A stretch of DNA of 64,000 nucleotides, taken from assembly GCA_900175165.2 (NCBI GenBank), contig FWWN02000671.1, positions 63,198 to 127,197 on the forward strand. Reading direction: 5' to 3'. The stretch's first letter is position 1, and each line of letters begins with the position of its first letter. The position numbers were made by a program, and so were the translations under genes. The notes under the pieces are model-generated. The model had not been told where the DNA came from. It saw only the letters and a list, made by a program, of their open reading frames with translations, and made no database searches. This document shows positions 42,767 through 55,095 of the stretch, piece after piece. Source of the DNA: Rhizomucor pusillus (lineage: Eukaryota; Mucoromycota; Mucoromycetes; Mucorales; Lichtheimiaceae).

Positions 42767-44308
42767 ATGACAAACGCCATGGAACAACAACCACCTTCTG
42801 ACGGTCCTCCTCAACTTCCACCCATCGATTCCCTTTCCATTGCCCCTACTCCTCTTCCAAAAGATAAGGTGTACCAGGCACAGCCGCCCACACCTCCGCC
42901 GCATACTCCTACTACAACGTTCAAGGAGCAACAGCAACAGGAACCTAAAGAGTCTTTGCCGGTGCCTCAACAACCACAGCAACTCCAAGTTCCTACATCC
43001 ACCACGCTCTCGCCCACAAAGACTTCTCCAAGCCGACGGTCAACCTTGACACCTCCCAGCACACGGTCCAGCTCAGTGTTTGATGTGGGCGGCGCTGGCA
43101 GCGAGCAACTCTTGGACCATTCGCACCTCAAGCCTGGTGCCAATGCGTCGCTCTTGTCGTACAACCAGACAATAAACATGTACCGGGAAAACGCCAAAAA
43201 GACAAACAACCCAGATGTGCAATGTGATTTTGCCATCTTTATGGTCGAAGCCGCAAAGCCCCTGACAACGGATCAAGACGAGGAAACGCGCTGGGAGTAT
43301 CTTTCTGAGGCTGAAAAGTTACTGAAACAGCTATCTTCTCGTGGTCACGCCGAGTCGCAGTATTATCTCGGCAATCTGTATGCATCGGGCATACTGAGTC
43401 GCAAAGGAAAGAATGAGTTTGACAAGGCATTCCCGCTGTTTGTCCAGGCGACCAAGCATCACCATGCCGACGCTGCCTTCCGCGCCGCCAAATGCTACGA
43501 GGATGCGCTTGGTTGCCGCAGGGACAACTCGAAAGCCGTGCAGTTTTACAGGTTCGTTTGCAACAGTAAGAAAAGATGCCATTATATATCTTTAGCTAAT
43601 CGACACCAAACCATTTTTAGGAAAGCGGCCACTCTCAATCACCCAGCTGCCATGTACAGGCTCGGCATCGCGGAGGTCAACGGCGATCTTGGAATATCAA
43701 AGAATCCGAGAAACGGCGTGAAATGGCTCAAACGAGCGAGCGAGGCTGCAACCCCAGAGTACCCGCACGCGGTGCACGAGCTGGCGCTCCTCCACGAAAA
43801 AGGAATCGACAATGTTGTGTTTGTGGACCTCGACTATGCAGTCTCCTTGTTTGCGCAAGCCGCTGATCTCGGCTACGCCCCATCGGCTTACAGATTAGGA
43901 GAATGCTACGAATACGGCAAACTCAACTGCCCGCAGGACCCAGCCCTGTCCATCCATTACTACACCCTCGCCGCCGAGCAGGGCCACCGCGAGGCATGCT
44001 TTGCCCTCACGGCCTGGTACCTTGTTGGATCTCCTGGCGTTCTCCCACAGTCAGACGAGCAGGCTTACGTCTGGGCGAAGCGCGCCGCCGATAAGGAGCT
44101 GCCCAAGGCCGAGTATGCACTGGGATACTTTTCTGAGTGCGGAATCGGTACAGTACGCAACACAGAAGAGGCGATGCAGTGGTACAAGAAGGCAGCCGAG
44201 CATGGTGACACGAGGGCGATCCAGAGGTTGCAAGGCAAGCCAAATCCTCCACCTAAACAAAAAAAGCAAAAATTTGGCAGCGGTGACGACCAGTGCATCG
44301 TCATGTAA
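42767..44308 (+). CDS. Skt5/Chs4-like chitin synthase regulator (Sel1 repeats, CaaX box)
   Basis: Two exons (42767-43551, 43621-44308), 490 residues. After a Pro/Gln-rich N-terminus of about 120 residues come roughly seven Sel1-like repeats, e.g. AESQYYLGNLYASG, HPAAMYRLGIAEVNGD, YAPSAYRLGECYEYGK, and KAEYALGYFSECGIG with AMQWYKKAAEHGD. The protein ends in CIVM, a CaaX prenylation box; yeast Skt5/Chs4, which recruits and activates chitin synthase III at the bud neck, has the same layout with a prenylated C-terminus. It is therefore likely a membrane-associated activator of chitin synthesis. The intron is 69 nt (43552-43620), a multiple of three with no in-frame stop, so retention would insert 23 residues into the repeat array. 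A second Met four residues in is an equal start candidate. Confidence 0.88.
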   Translation: MTNAMEQQPPSDGPPQLPPIDSLSIAPTPLPKDKVYQAQPPTPPPHTPTTTFKEQQQQEPKESLPVPQQPQQLQVPTSTTLSPTKTSPSRRSTLTPPSTRSSSVFDVGGAGSEQLLDHSHLKPGANASLLSYNQTINMYRENAKKTNNPDVQCDFAIFMVEAAKPLTTDQDEETRWEYLSEAEKLLKQLSSRGHAESQYYLGNLYASGILSRKGKNEFDKAFPLFVQATKHHHADAAFRAAKCYEDALGCRRDNSKAVQFYRFVCNSKKRCHYISLANRHQTIFRKAATLNHPAAMYRLGIAEVNGDLGISKNPRNGVKWLKRASEAATPEYPHAVHELALLHEKGIDNVVFVDLDYAVSLFAQAADLGYAPSAYRLGECYEYGKLNCPQDPALSIHYYTLAAEQGHREACFALTAWYLVGSPGVLPQSDEQAYVWAKRAADKELPKAEYALGYFSECGIGTVRNTEEAMQWYKKAAEHGDTRAIQRLQGKPNPPPKQKKQKFGSGDDQCIVM

Positions 44309-44841
44309 CATCCCATTGTTTCGCATCATATCTCCGTTCCTCCCACCAGCTATACATTTTCAGACACAAACACACACACATACATATACACGTATACATG
44401 CACATGCAAACCTCCACATTGTCGCGGACGACACCCATCCCCTTGATTACCATTCATCATCCCGTTCTTTTCTTTTCTTTTCAATTATCTGTCTCTTCCC
44501 GCACCTCTTCTTTATGCATTGCAAGTTCTCTCTCACCCATTACGCACAAACACATACACCAATTTTTGCAGCGCGTCCTATTTTTGTTGTCGCTGCCCGT
44601 ACTTGTTAAATTCTCTTTCAGGGCCTTCTCTTGGCCCTGCAATTAATAGACTTTTCCATGATCCTTTTTTTTTTAAAAAAAATAACATTACAGAAGCAAT
44701 CTACGCGGGGGGCTGGTGGATGTACAGTAATGTAAAGAAATGAAAAAGAAATGCACGGGGCATATAATAACGATAATGAAAATGACAAATGATAAGATAT
44801 ACGTAGTAATGCGTACTTCCTTTTTTTTTGGAGGGGGTATA
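44309..44841. other. 3' flanks of convergent genes
   Basis: Tail-to-tail spacer between the Skt5-like gene and the membrane transporter. CT/CA-rich 3' UTR-like sequence; no gene. Confidence 0.6.
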
Positions 44842-47800
44842 TCAATGCTTGTATTCTAGCCAGACGCTGACACTGTCTGGTCCCACCAGATCACGAATAG
44901 TCGCGATAAGTGACTCTATCTCGGCAGCCAGCTGCTCCGAGCTCATAAGATATGCGCCGTAGTAAGTGTATTCAGGGTCGGCCAAGCGGTCCGGACGCAA
45001 ATTGCGGATTTGTCGAGCCTTGTTAGTGAGATCTCGGCGTGCTCGCGTCGGTCGAAGCACGTACGGCGGCAAAGGACACTTGTTACTCAGTGCATTTGCA
45101 CCCATATGCAGTGCTGTCAGGAACGAAGCAATCTAATAAAATCATGGTCTATTAGTAGAAGAACAACATTCTAGTCAGGTGAGGCGTAATTCTTACCGCG
45201 GTCTTTCGTTCCTTCCATGTATTTTGCACGAGCTGCATACGCCATCGCTCAGGAATACATTCGAGCGCATATTCCATATCGATCATGAGGCACACCATGT
45301 TCTCGAGCGTCTGCAAGATGTGCACGTACTTGTCTTCAGGGAAAATGCCACGCAGCGCAGGCTCGAATCGGCTCTGCTCCAGCAACACGCGCTGGCCCTT
45401 GATCTGTTTAAGGATCGCTGCTGCCACTGCACGGAACACTTTGCGGTTGCTCACGCTCACGTTAGGGTCTCTCTGTGCGTTCTTTAGTAGAAGCGCCAGG
45501 AACGACGAGTACAATGCAGCGAGGTCGCCGAGCGTACGCGCTATCCGATGTCGCAGTTCGACGCGCCCTGTCCTTGGTAGGGGGAACACGCTGAATATCA
45601 GAGCGACCACCACGCCGATCAGAACGCAAACAGTGCGCTGCATTAAACATTGCTGCTTTAGCATCATCGCCGATACCAACGCTTTAAAGTGTCATCCAGC
45701 ACCCACCTCGTAGAGAACTTCGTACATTGAAATATTTTTGCCGCTCATTTGATAGTTGTATGCGTATCCAATAACTATTCAAATTGACATCAGCCCAATC
45801 AGTGTCAATAAAACTCGGGTATGGATACTTACTGATAGACGTCGTGATGAGGGAAAAGAGACCGGAAGCTTTCCAGAATTTGCCATTGAGATAGATCAGC
45901 CACCAAGGCAAGCCAAAGAAAAACATGAGCAGCGTCAAACCAACGCGGTTCACGCGACTTATTTCCCAGACCAATATGGAGCAAACGGCGCCGATAAAAG
46001 TTCCAACTGTGCGTACCATCACCCTGTGCATAGCAAACATCTTAGACATCGAGACTTACTGAACAAAATCATTTCGGAAACACTCACCCGAAAAAGTTGC
46101 TACCGACCGACGGACCCATCCAGACTATAGCGACAACAGCCGCCCATTGACCCCGTGCGCGGTTGTACCAGCCATGCGATTCCTCGATAAACCCAGGCAG
46201 AGCCAGGATGATAACGACCGCGCATGCTCTCAGTGCAAACGCAGTGTCAGCTGTGCGCACGTGTCTTGCCCAGAACCGCCACAAATTGTAGCAAAATCTT
46301 TGGAAGGGAGTTGTCGGATAGGCGACGTCTGGGTCGTGGTACATGAGCGGATCCAGCCCGCCGTCGCAGCCGTTGCCACTCTCATCACCGTCAATACCGC
46401 GCTGCTGCATTGATCGCTTGCGCCTGTTTCTCAGTTCGCCTCGCTTTGGCAGGGATAGTATGTTTGCTCGACGTGGCAGCGCCTGTTCGTTGACCGTTGG
46501 TGCATTCAAGTCGTCGCTGAGCATGATATGTGTAGCTCGGTGGGATAGTGTACGCTGCAGCGACTCCATGTGGTGCGCTTCGACGATAGTTGTTGGAGGA
46601 TCGAGACCTACATCTGCCTCCATTTGGCGCCTTTCAAAAAACTTTCTAGGCGACAAGTGCGGCATCCACACACGTCGCTTCTCGCGAGCTTGGATCATCT
46701 CGTGCACCAGCGACGAAAGCGTGTATACGCGTTCGGCGTATCCTCGTAGATTGAATTGGAAATGGAGTAGTAGAAATAGGATGCGTCGAGGGATCGGTTT
46801 GTCGCCCGGATGATACAGGCGCTCGAGGCCGCACAGCCGATGCATATCGAATTCTTGGATAGCTTTCAAAAGCTGAATGGACGGATCAACATCCTTGTCA
46901 AATTTGCAAGGTTGTTCCTTCTTCACGAATAATCTATAGATCCAGGGTTTATTCTGGAATTGTGGGTCAATGCGTTGCAGGTATTGAAGACGGATGGTGG
47001 TGTCATGGACAGCAGACGAACATGCTTGCAAAAGACTGTGGTAGATTGGACGCACGGTTTTTAGAATCTCACTGTATTCGCGGCGCCAGGCGCTGTATCC
47101 ATCGTCAGGTGGCAATGCAATGGTGATGTGAGTATCAGGTGAGTCTGCTGCCTTTTTTACTTTATATTCTTTATCGCTGCTATCGTCGTGGTCGTCAGAT
47201 TGCTTTTTTACGGCGATTTTTGGCTTGACGTAGATTTTTCTCGTGGATATTCCTGAACCTTCTTCGACGGGAGGTGGCGTCTCGAGGGCTGGATTAACAG
47301 GAGTTGGCATTCGATTGCCATACATGGATGAACCGCCCTGGTCATCGGAATCGGAAAAGGATACGCAGGAAGACGACATGGACGACAAGGATGCGCATGA
47401 CATGTTTGGTGCTGTTGGCACCGGCTTGTTGTCGTCGTCGCCGCCGCCGCCATGCATCGAGATATTTGTAGCGTTCTGCAAGGTTGCATAGCTTGCATCT
47501 GCTGGAGCCGAATCCATACTCTCCTTTTCTGCAAATTCCTCCAGGCGCCGTGCAACGTGACGTTGGAGGTGAGCTTTGCGCATATTCTCCTCCATGACTC
47601 GACTGAGACTAACGCCTTGGAGCGGTACCAGCATTTTCTTGAGCAGTTTCGTCATCTCGCTGATATCCTTTGGGGCGATGTAATTGAACGATATTTCCCG
47701 GCGAACAATACGTTTCTTTTCTACGAGACTGCAGAGTGCAGAATCAAGCATCCGATGTACGACGGGCAACGATTCCGGCGGTGGACTGCCGCTAGCTGAC

Positions 47801-48796
47801 AAATAGATGGACTCGTCTCGTGGGTTGCCCATGTGTAAGAATCCTTCCGCCTGGCGGCGTGCAATACCATCGAATGTTTCCAGCGTCTTTACAAGCTGTT
47901 CGACACAGATCCTCGTGGAGTTCTCAGGCCACAAGATAATGCCAATCACAAACACTATGCCAAATCCCACCATCACGGGTACAAATGTCTGGAGCTGAAA
48001 TAGGAATAGTTCGGAGCAAGAAAAAAAATGGTTGAGTGAATCCCATCAAATGTGCATTACATGACAGCTATATTTCGTCAACCTACCACTGTCCTAGGAT
48101 ACCACTGTGTATCAAGTACGCCACTCGTTAAGCTGATGACGAGGATCGTGGCAGACAGCATACCTGAAAGATGATTTGCCTTAGTTGTTGCCTCTTTTCC
48201 ACAGATCAGTTCTTTTTTGCGTACCTCCCAGGTTAGCCTGCTCCATTCGCGCACGAACATAATTTAGACAAAATGTTCCAACGACCAGGAAAATGGCGAG
48301 GACGCCTGACACTTTGGGTTGCGCAAGCGTTGGATCGTCAGGATTGCGCACCAATGACGCACAGAATGTGCCGAGCAGAGACCAGGCTGTTGAGACTATG
48401 CACATCAAGGTGCCAAATACTATATCCTAAAAGTTTTTCCAGTTAATAAACACAGACACGGGATCGAATCAACACGGGTGCCTTCTGCCGTTTTGTTCAC
48501 AGCCATAAACATACCTCTACCAGCTGGCCGTACGATTTTGCGGGATGGATGAAATGGACTGCAACTTGGGCAAGGATGATACCGTAATCTGTTAGTCGTC
48601 GGATCGGCTCGATCATGAGCAGGGCAAACGCGATGGTTGCAGCCAGATCGGCCTTGAGGATCCGTTTGATCACTGGCCACGTTAAGGATTCCCATATTCC
48701 CCGGATCCGTTGCCGTATATTTTGAAGGGGCAGGACATACGATGAGGCGGGCGAGAAGTGGAAGCTGATTTGCGTTCTTCCGGCCTCTTTGTTCAT
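44842..48796 (-). CDS. Large Bre4/ArAE-type membrane transporter (FUSC-like)
   Basis: Eight exons, about 1157 residues: 48796-48515, 48426-48225, 48163-48087, 47994-46088, 46023-45833, 45774-45707, 45652-45197, 45132-44842. The layout is that of the fungal Bre4 (brefeldin A sensitivity) proteins related to aromatic-acid/fusaric-acid exporters: a first membrane block of about six helices (ADLAATIAFALLMIEPIRRL, DIVFGTLMCIVSTAWSLLGT, MLSATILVISLTSGVL, VPVMVGFGIVFVIGIILWPE), a long soluble middle (about residues 200-720, with acidic and Ser-rich parts) and a second block (ALRACAVVIILALPGFIEES, RGQWAAVVAIVWMGPSVGS, GTFIGAVCSILVWEI, LTLLMFFFGLPWWLIYL, TVCVLIGVVVALIFSVFPLP). A helical cytosolic end follows. 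Substrate is unknown; the family suggests an anion or drug exporter in plasma or internal membranes. The intron before exon 7 is short (54 or 51 nt). Confidence 0.85.
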
Positions 48797-49854
48797 GATA
48801 GTATTGCCACAACTCCTTTCCCAATCGTTATCGCAATGAATGAAGGATTAGCGAAGGAGACGATGCAAAGTAAACGGACAAAAGGGAAAAGAAGCAAAGA
48901 AAGAAAAAAACAAAAAGAGCAAAAAGAGCAAAAAGAGAAAGAGAAAAAAAAATGGAAAATGTTAGTTCCTCCTCGCGGCGGGGCCAAAAAAAGTGCTACA
49001 GCTGCAGAAGGCAGCAAGGAAATCAACGAAAACTGTTTAAGACGATCTGTTTTGTAGCACCAACTCGGGCGCACCACTGTTTACTGGCAACAATGACCCA
49101 TTGTTGTAAACAATAAAGTTTTCTTTTTCCCTTTCTTCTCGCACGCACGTACTCACACAAAAAGGGTGCATGACATCGTTCGGAGTAAGATGTGTCATGG
49201 GTATTCTAAAACATGGTACGTTGTTTCTTGTCGGCATGATAAAACCTAAAATAAGACCAAGTTACAGAATATATCTTTCCTGACGCGCGTTCTCTCTCTC
49301 TTCGGCTTTGCAAGCGGCAGCAACACCTGCCAGATTATTCTGATCGAGGCCATCGTTTACGCAATGTTACCATCTTTAAATATTATTTCTGCTTGCCCTG
49401 CCCTCCTGCGTCGATCTACGCCGCAACGTCAACAAGTTTATGCCCCTGGAAGCTACGTCGATCCTTTTTTTGCATCCCTGTGCGCAAACGAGGGGTCGGC
49501 TGCAGAAATCTTGTGCAATAATGGGAAGAAATGAGGAAATCCCTGTGCGTGCGTAAGTGTGTGCAACCTAGCTGTCACACCGCTGTCGTCGCTGACATTT
49601 AAAACATGAAAGTAATATGGCACACACATCAACCTGGTTGTTTTTTAAGACATATCTATGACGGTTTTGAAACTAACAAAGAGAAAGAGAAAGAGGAAGA
49701 GACAGAAATGGATACATATTGTGTAGCAAGTAATGTATAAACTATGATATACGACAAGGAGTAGAAAAAAAAAGGAAAAAAAGATATATAGTTGGGAGGA
49801 AAAGAAAGAATTTCCGTAAAGTATATATGATGATACTACTAGCTTGATGGGAAT
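48797..49854. other. Intergenic region
   Basis: Upstream of the transporter (GA/AAG-rich near 48895-48955) and 3' flank of the NDT80-like gene. No gene is seen. Confidence 0.55.
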
Positions 49855-52118
49855 CTAAGACGCTTGTTGCTGATTACAGATATTGTTCACGGTATTGAAC
49901 TTGCGAGCGCCAACGTAAGGGGTGGTAGGAGTCGTTGGCGAGAAGGCACTTGTTTGAGACGTGGCAGACGACAACGTCGGTGTGCCTTGATGATGAGGAG
50001 CAAAGTAATGCGGCGATCCGCCTGCTGTGTTGGTGCGTGACCTGTTACCACTCCAATCCCCCACTGCAGTGTCGACAGGTACTGGCGGCATGCTCATGCC
50101 ATTGTGATGTGGCGGCGCTGAGGAAGGAGTATGTGGAGGTGGTGGAAGTGCGAGCTTTGTATCATGCTGCGACGGCGGCGGCGCCTGATGCTGATGTTGT
50201 TGATGGTGATGTTGATGATTTGGATACTCCGCGTTGCCGTAAATATGCGGTGTAGGCGAGCTGGGAGAGTTTGGATCGGGTGGCATACTTGAAATCATAT
50301 ATGGATGTTGGTGATGGGAAGGCGGTGGCGGTGCAGCAACAGCAGCGGCAGCATGCGGGTACGGCGACGGTGCCTGGCCTGGTGTCGACGTGGAAGGAGT
50401 GTGATGGGTTGGTGTTGGTGGAGCGCTGTTCATCATCATTGTATGTGGCATCGGAGGAGGCGCATGCATTGGGTGTCCACCGAAGTGCGTATACGGCGAA
50501 TAATATGGCGGGTACGAAGCACCATACTCACCCGGCATCATTGCTGGTGGTGTATACGGCGGTCTCGGGAACGCACTGTGGAAGCGATCGTCATGCGCAG
50601 ACGGAGCTGGTGGCGGCGGCAGCGACAATGGCTGCGGGGGAGGTGGTGTCGACATGTGCTGGCTATGCTGAGAAGGTGCAGACGTCGTTACCATTTGTCC
50701 CATCCGTTCCTGGTGATCTGCATAGTGGCCCGGGCTACGTCCACGTACGACCAGAGGCGCTGACTGGCAAGCAGCGACCTTGATCTGGCCGTGATCTGTC
50801 TCTGCATAGAGCTCAACGAGACACACATAGTACTGCTGTGCAGCGCGGCGCTTGCCATTGTTAGCGGTTGCCGTCTTAAATTGGATACGTTCAAAAGTGG
50901 CAATGGATTGGTTCGTGCTGACAGTGCTGAGATTCAGGTTTCCACCAGGGATGATAGGTTTAGGCTGAGGAACCATTTGAGGTCCCTTGTCGCGCTTAGG
51001 GGTATGCTGTACGAGCTCGATTCTCTTTTCGCTGTTGGAGACGCGTGCAGAAATGCCGATCAAGAAACGTCTCACCGGAAACAGTGCACCGTCGTCGCCG
51101 CGAACAAGCGTTTGCACTTCGTGATCCGGGAAATAATGGCTCACGCCCTGGATCGAGAACGACGCGCTGACCTGAAAATAATTGCGACGATAGCACGTCC
51201 AATCATTGTCGGCTAAAAAGAAGCCACGATCCATTTTGGCATGAATTGCTACATCAAGCCTGAGAAGGGGAGCACAAAGTTTTAGTCACATGATTCAAGA
51301 GGAAAGCAAAAAACTTGAAACACATTTGTTACTTACAGTGTCGATCGGTCCACAGCAAACAAATTATCCGCAGATTTTGTCGAGCTGAAGAACGGGCCGG
51401 TTTCTGGGGGAAATAACGAGTCGCTTCTACCGCGTTTCCTTGCCAACATGTAATCGTTATTGTGGAAACCGCCGTATGAAGCGGCGGCCGCCGCGGCTGC
51501 GGCTGCGGCTGCTGCTGCTGCTGCCGCGGATTCGGCACCTCGAGTCGGCGATGGAGGCTGTTGGGATCCGTCTGCAGCGGGATTAGGGCGGGGCGTGCTG
51601 GGTTGCGAAGAACCGGCCATCCTTTATAAAATCTGAGACGTTTTATTCGTCTGCTAAAAATAGCTAGGACTTACCCTTGGCACTTTTCATCGTCGGGTTT
51701 CCCATGATATGAATTTGCATGCGGAGAAGTAGGAGGAGGAGGTTGTATCGACCTGTACGTTAAGAACGTGGAAAAGAAAATTCAGGGATCAGCATTTTGT
51801 GTTGCTCGGACGAAACAAACAAGGGCGGAGAGAGTGTGAGAGCGATCGGGACCAGAGGTGGGGCAAAGGATAGAGGAGGCAGAGCAGGTGTAGGTTGTAC
51901 CTGTCGCACGAAACAGCGACAGAGCACGCATGATTGACAGTAGGGATGACAAGCTTGTATACGGTTACTTACGTTGGTGGTTGCTGCTGATATGCAAACT
52001 GCTGCTGCTCCACTGGAGAGTAATGTGCTTGCTCGTTGTTTTGCAATCCTCCTTCAGGCTGGGACAGCGGCTGACCTGGGTGTACTCGCCACTCTTTGGA
52101 GTCGTGTACAGAGTTCAT
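49855..52118 (-). CDS. NDT80/PhoG-domain transcription factor
   Basis: Four exons, 637 residues: 52118-51973, 51752-51675, 51621-51337, 51259-49855. NDT80-like proteins are Ig-fold DNA-binding regulators (meiosis, nutrient sensing and development). The domain spans exons 3-4: MDRGFFLADNDWTCYRRNYF is the family signature; ISARVSNSEKRIELVQHTPK, GPQMVPQPKPIIPGG and NQSIATFERIQFKTATANNG follow, then KRRAAQQYYVCLVELYAET. The N-terminus is Gln/Pro-rich, with a run of about 16 Ala in exon 3. The C-terminal half is a long His/Pro/Ser-rich, probably disordered tail ending near NTVNNICNQQ. I start at the ATG of MNSVHDSKEW since exons 1-3 join in frame; an alternative start is MAGSSQPS in exon 3. Confidence 0.9.
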
Positions 52119-54407
52119 GGCGACCGTGTTAAAAAATCGTGCGGAGGGCGGACTTTCTCGGTTGAACAATGTGGAATCGAATCAAGGCAGTAGAAGAAAA
52201 AGACAAGTATCTCCTCCACTGGTACGCAAAGTTGACACAGTCCAAGAAAAAAAGAAAGAAGTAGGAAAAGAGTAAAGAAGAAAAAAGTGAGCGATTGGGA
52301 CAAGCAGAAAAACTTAAAAGAGTTGACCAATCCCGTTATCGGGAGCTAAAACGACTTAATAAGGTTGAGAGGCAGATGCGTATCAGAAAAAAAAGACGGA
52401 AGAGAAGGCAGGTACGCAAATCTTTACATCAAGATCTCGAAACGGATTGCGTTAGCACTTGTGACTATGATCCCGTTATTTACAGCTACTCTCCTATCCT
52501 GTACTTGCTGCAAACATGGCACCCATTGCTAGGCACCAATGGGTTGCTGCTGCTTGAGCCCTTTTCGTCCTTCTTATTTGTTGGGCGCAGGACAGGCTAG
52601 CTGTTTCGAGCCATGCTCAAACACATTTTCCCATAGTCACACACACATACAATTCGGAAAGCGCTCTGTTGCCGGGGCAAAAAAAAAAAAACGCGATCAA
52701 AACAGGGTAAATCCCCCATTCTTTGTCAAGCAAGGGAACACTGTCTGTGCGCGTCGCCTCGTACAGATGCTACCGTACACACCGCCAGGGCCTTGCTTGT
52801 CAATGTGTATCGTGAAACAATAGCAAACCTTTTAATCTTTCAGGAAAGAGGAAAAAGAAATGCGCCGGGGGAATAAGGCGATCTAATTTTTGATCTTCTG
52901 TGTCCGTCGGCCCGGGTAACCCGTTCCTTCTTTTTTCACGCAAATCTTTTTTACACAGCTCCCCCTCCTCTTTGAAGGACAAGAAAGAGTAAGTGAAAGG
53001 TGAGCGTGCATTTCTTCAAATGCTTTCTTGTGCAACATGTTACCAACGCCACAGCCCTTTTTTGCATGTGATGTGTACGTGATAGTCTGGGCCACCACCA
53101 CCACGATATTCTTCGCTGCCTTTGCTTTGCTGCTACGCTTTATTCGTGATTTAAGAAATCATAGAACCACAGCCAACCCCGAGCATCGTCTGCCAGAAAA
53201 AGGAAAATGAATGATTCACTTTAATTTAATGCGCCGCCTGTGATAGGGACGCCTATAATACATCAAGCATCAGATGCCGTTAGATACCCAGAAAATAGAT
53301 AGGAACTATTTCAGTATCACGTTGCACCTCCACTCCCCCAATTATTCCGAGCAAAAATGTTTATTATCACAATGTTAATCATCAGGTAACAACGAAAAAG
53401 CTCATTTGCATCACAAATTGCTCTCTGGATTATGCGCGGAGGAATAGATGATCCACGGTTCACAAAGCCATGAGAGATTTTTGTGCGTTGCAGGGCTATT
53501 TCCATTTAATTAGCCAACTTTCCATACATGAGTGTCTTGCTTCTTTTCAGGCACAGATTTCATCCAGTTTGGATTCACCCACTTCAACCTTATAATATGC
53601 GTGGTAATAAATTTTATAACGTCTGATTCGAGATATGGCATGCGTCTTGCAAGTTTTGCCGCACCCGCCTTTCTCTTCCAAATTCCACCGCTCATTAGGA
53701 GAAGCTGGTGCTTTTGTTACATAAGCTCCGTATGTATCAGCAATACTTCGGAAATTGCAGCTACTGTCTGCACCAATGGTGGAAAAGAGACTAACCAAGT
53801 ATTGCAGGACGCCACGGTGTCTCTAGTAGCAGTACTTGGAAATCTCTAGGAATCATCAGCCACGTGGTTAAGCTTTTGCAGCAGCTTACATTTGTCAATA
53901 TCCTTGTAAAACGTAGAACAAGTAATAGCCGCTGCAGAAAAACGATCTTCCTTTCTCTCCAAAAATGAAGCTTCACAAATGATCCCCCACGTGGATAAAC
54001 ACCGCTGCATTGCTTACCATGACGACGACGAGCAGCGACAAATGCAAGTAACTTTAAACGATCTCTGCATGCACACGTATCTTACTGCACATTATATAAC
54101 GTACGTAAAGGTTTCAATAAGGATCATATTACACGTAAGCATTCTTTCGACTTCCATTTATCCTGCTGACACTTGCTATAGCAATCCTTCGTTATTTTCT
54201 TTTGATTTATTTTTTCCCGTCTAATATTCGGCATGAATCGTCTCTCGTGGCGGCAGTAAAATAATCAGTATAGTAAGTTCAGTTTATACATGTTGCGTTA
54301 TGTATATTGCCAAAGGTATATGTACAGCTGGGAGGCGAAGTTACACCCTCGTCCGGGACTCGCGTGGCATGAACTGTTGTTTGTGCAGATCAATACGACA
54401 CGATTTT
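52119..54407. other. Intergenic region, 2.3 kb
   Basis: Upstream of the NDT80-like gene and 3' flank of GOT1. No gene is firmly supported. Two weak signals: a 57-codon plus-strand ORF at 53037-53210 with one hydrophobic segment and charged tail, and overlapping minus-strand frames at 53510-53976 with coding-like composition but no recognisable domain or consistent splicing. Confidence 0.45.
53037..53210 (+). CDS. Possible small single-pass membrane protein (57 aa)
   Basis: ORF from ATG at 53037, with one predicted hydrophobic helix (VIVWATTTTIFFAAFALLL) followed by a basic tail (RFIRDLRNHR). Topology is plausible for a small membrane protein, but there is no known family, no neighbour logic and no clear promoter. 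It could be chance. Confidence 0.25.
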   Translation: MLPTPQPFFACDVYVIVWATTTTIFFAAFALLLRFIRDLRNHRTTANPEHRLPEKGK

Positions 54408-54993
54408 CTATAACCTCTCCTCAAGACTTACTCTAGAAACGTTTGGGTTTGAAAGGATAGGACCAATGATCGGCAACCGACGCAAAAATCCAAATATGAC
54501 CGGGAAGAAGTCACTGTGGCAAGAAGGAACAGTTGTGAAAACCATGAAAACCCGTTTCTCGTAATCGTCGATACGTACCCAAAGAGATTGAGAAAGCCAA
54601 ATAGTTCTAACAAAAAGCCAAAAAATGGATACTTGCTCAATACCAGGAAAATGCCTCCAAGAAAGCAAATGGTTCCACGTAGTTTTTCGCGTCGTGAAAA
54701 GAATACAAGCGTACTCTTGGGCCCAATGATGGCGGCGATGCCACATAGAAACAAAATCTAAATCCGCAAAAGCATCAGCAACTTGTCTTCTGCATGCAAA
54801 AGCCCTTTCTTTACTGTACGTACATTGCCAATAGCCAGCAGACCGGCATCAAACAACATCATCACGCCCAAAGTCATGAAGAACACACCAAAGGCCGTTA
54901 AACCGACGCCGATCTCTTTAACATACGTAAGCAGGTTGTAAAAGTATGCAGAAAGTTATGCAAAAGTTTACTTTGAAAATCGCTTAACCACAT
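54408..54993 (-). CDS. GOT1: Got1/Sft2-type Golgi transport protein
   Basis: Four exons, 132 residues: 54993-54972, 54915-54824, 54757-54579, 54513-54408. Got1 is a small four-helix membrane protein of ER-Golgi vesicles that supports traffic. Reconstructed blocks match well: [94 protein letters not shown], then [20 protein letters not shown]. All junctions are GT-AG and keep frame. The first exon is only 22 nt. The stop gives a short tail (VSLEERL). It lies only 102 bp downstream of the end of BFR2 on the same strand. Confidence 0.95.
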
Positions 54994-55095
54994 GGTGTAT
55001 AAAGGCAAAGGTACGAGAGAAGAATAAAGGGAAGAAAAAAATGAAGGGGGGAATCTTTAAAGTTCTAGTACGTGGCAAAAAAAATCAATCGGATC

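Noticed and set aside
46343..47799. Plus-strand ORFs antisense to the Bre4-like transporter
   Set aside because: Mirror frames of the long exon 4.
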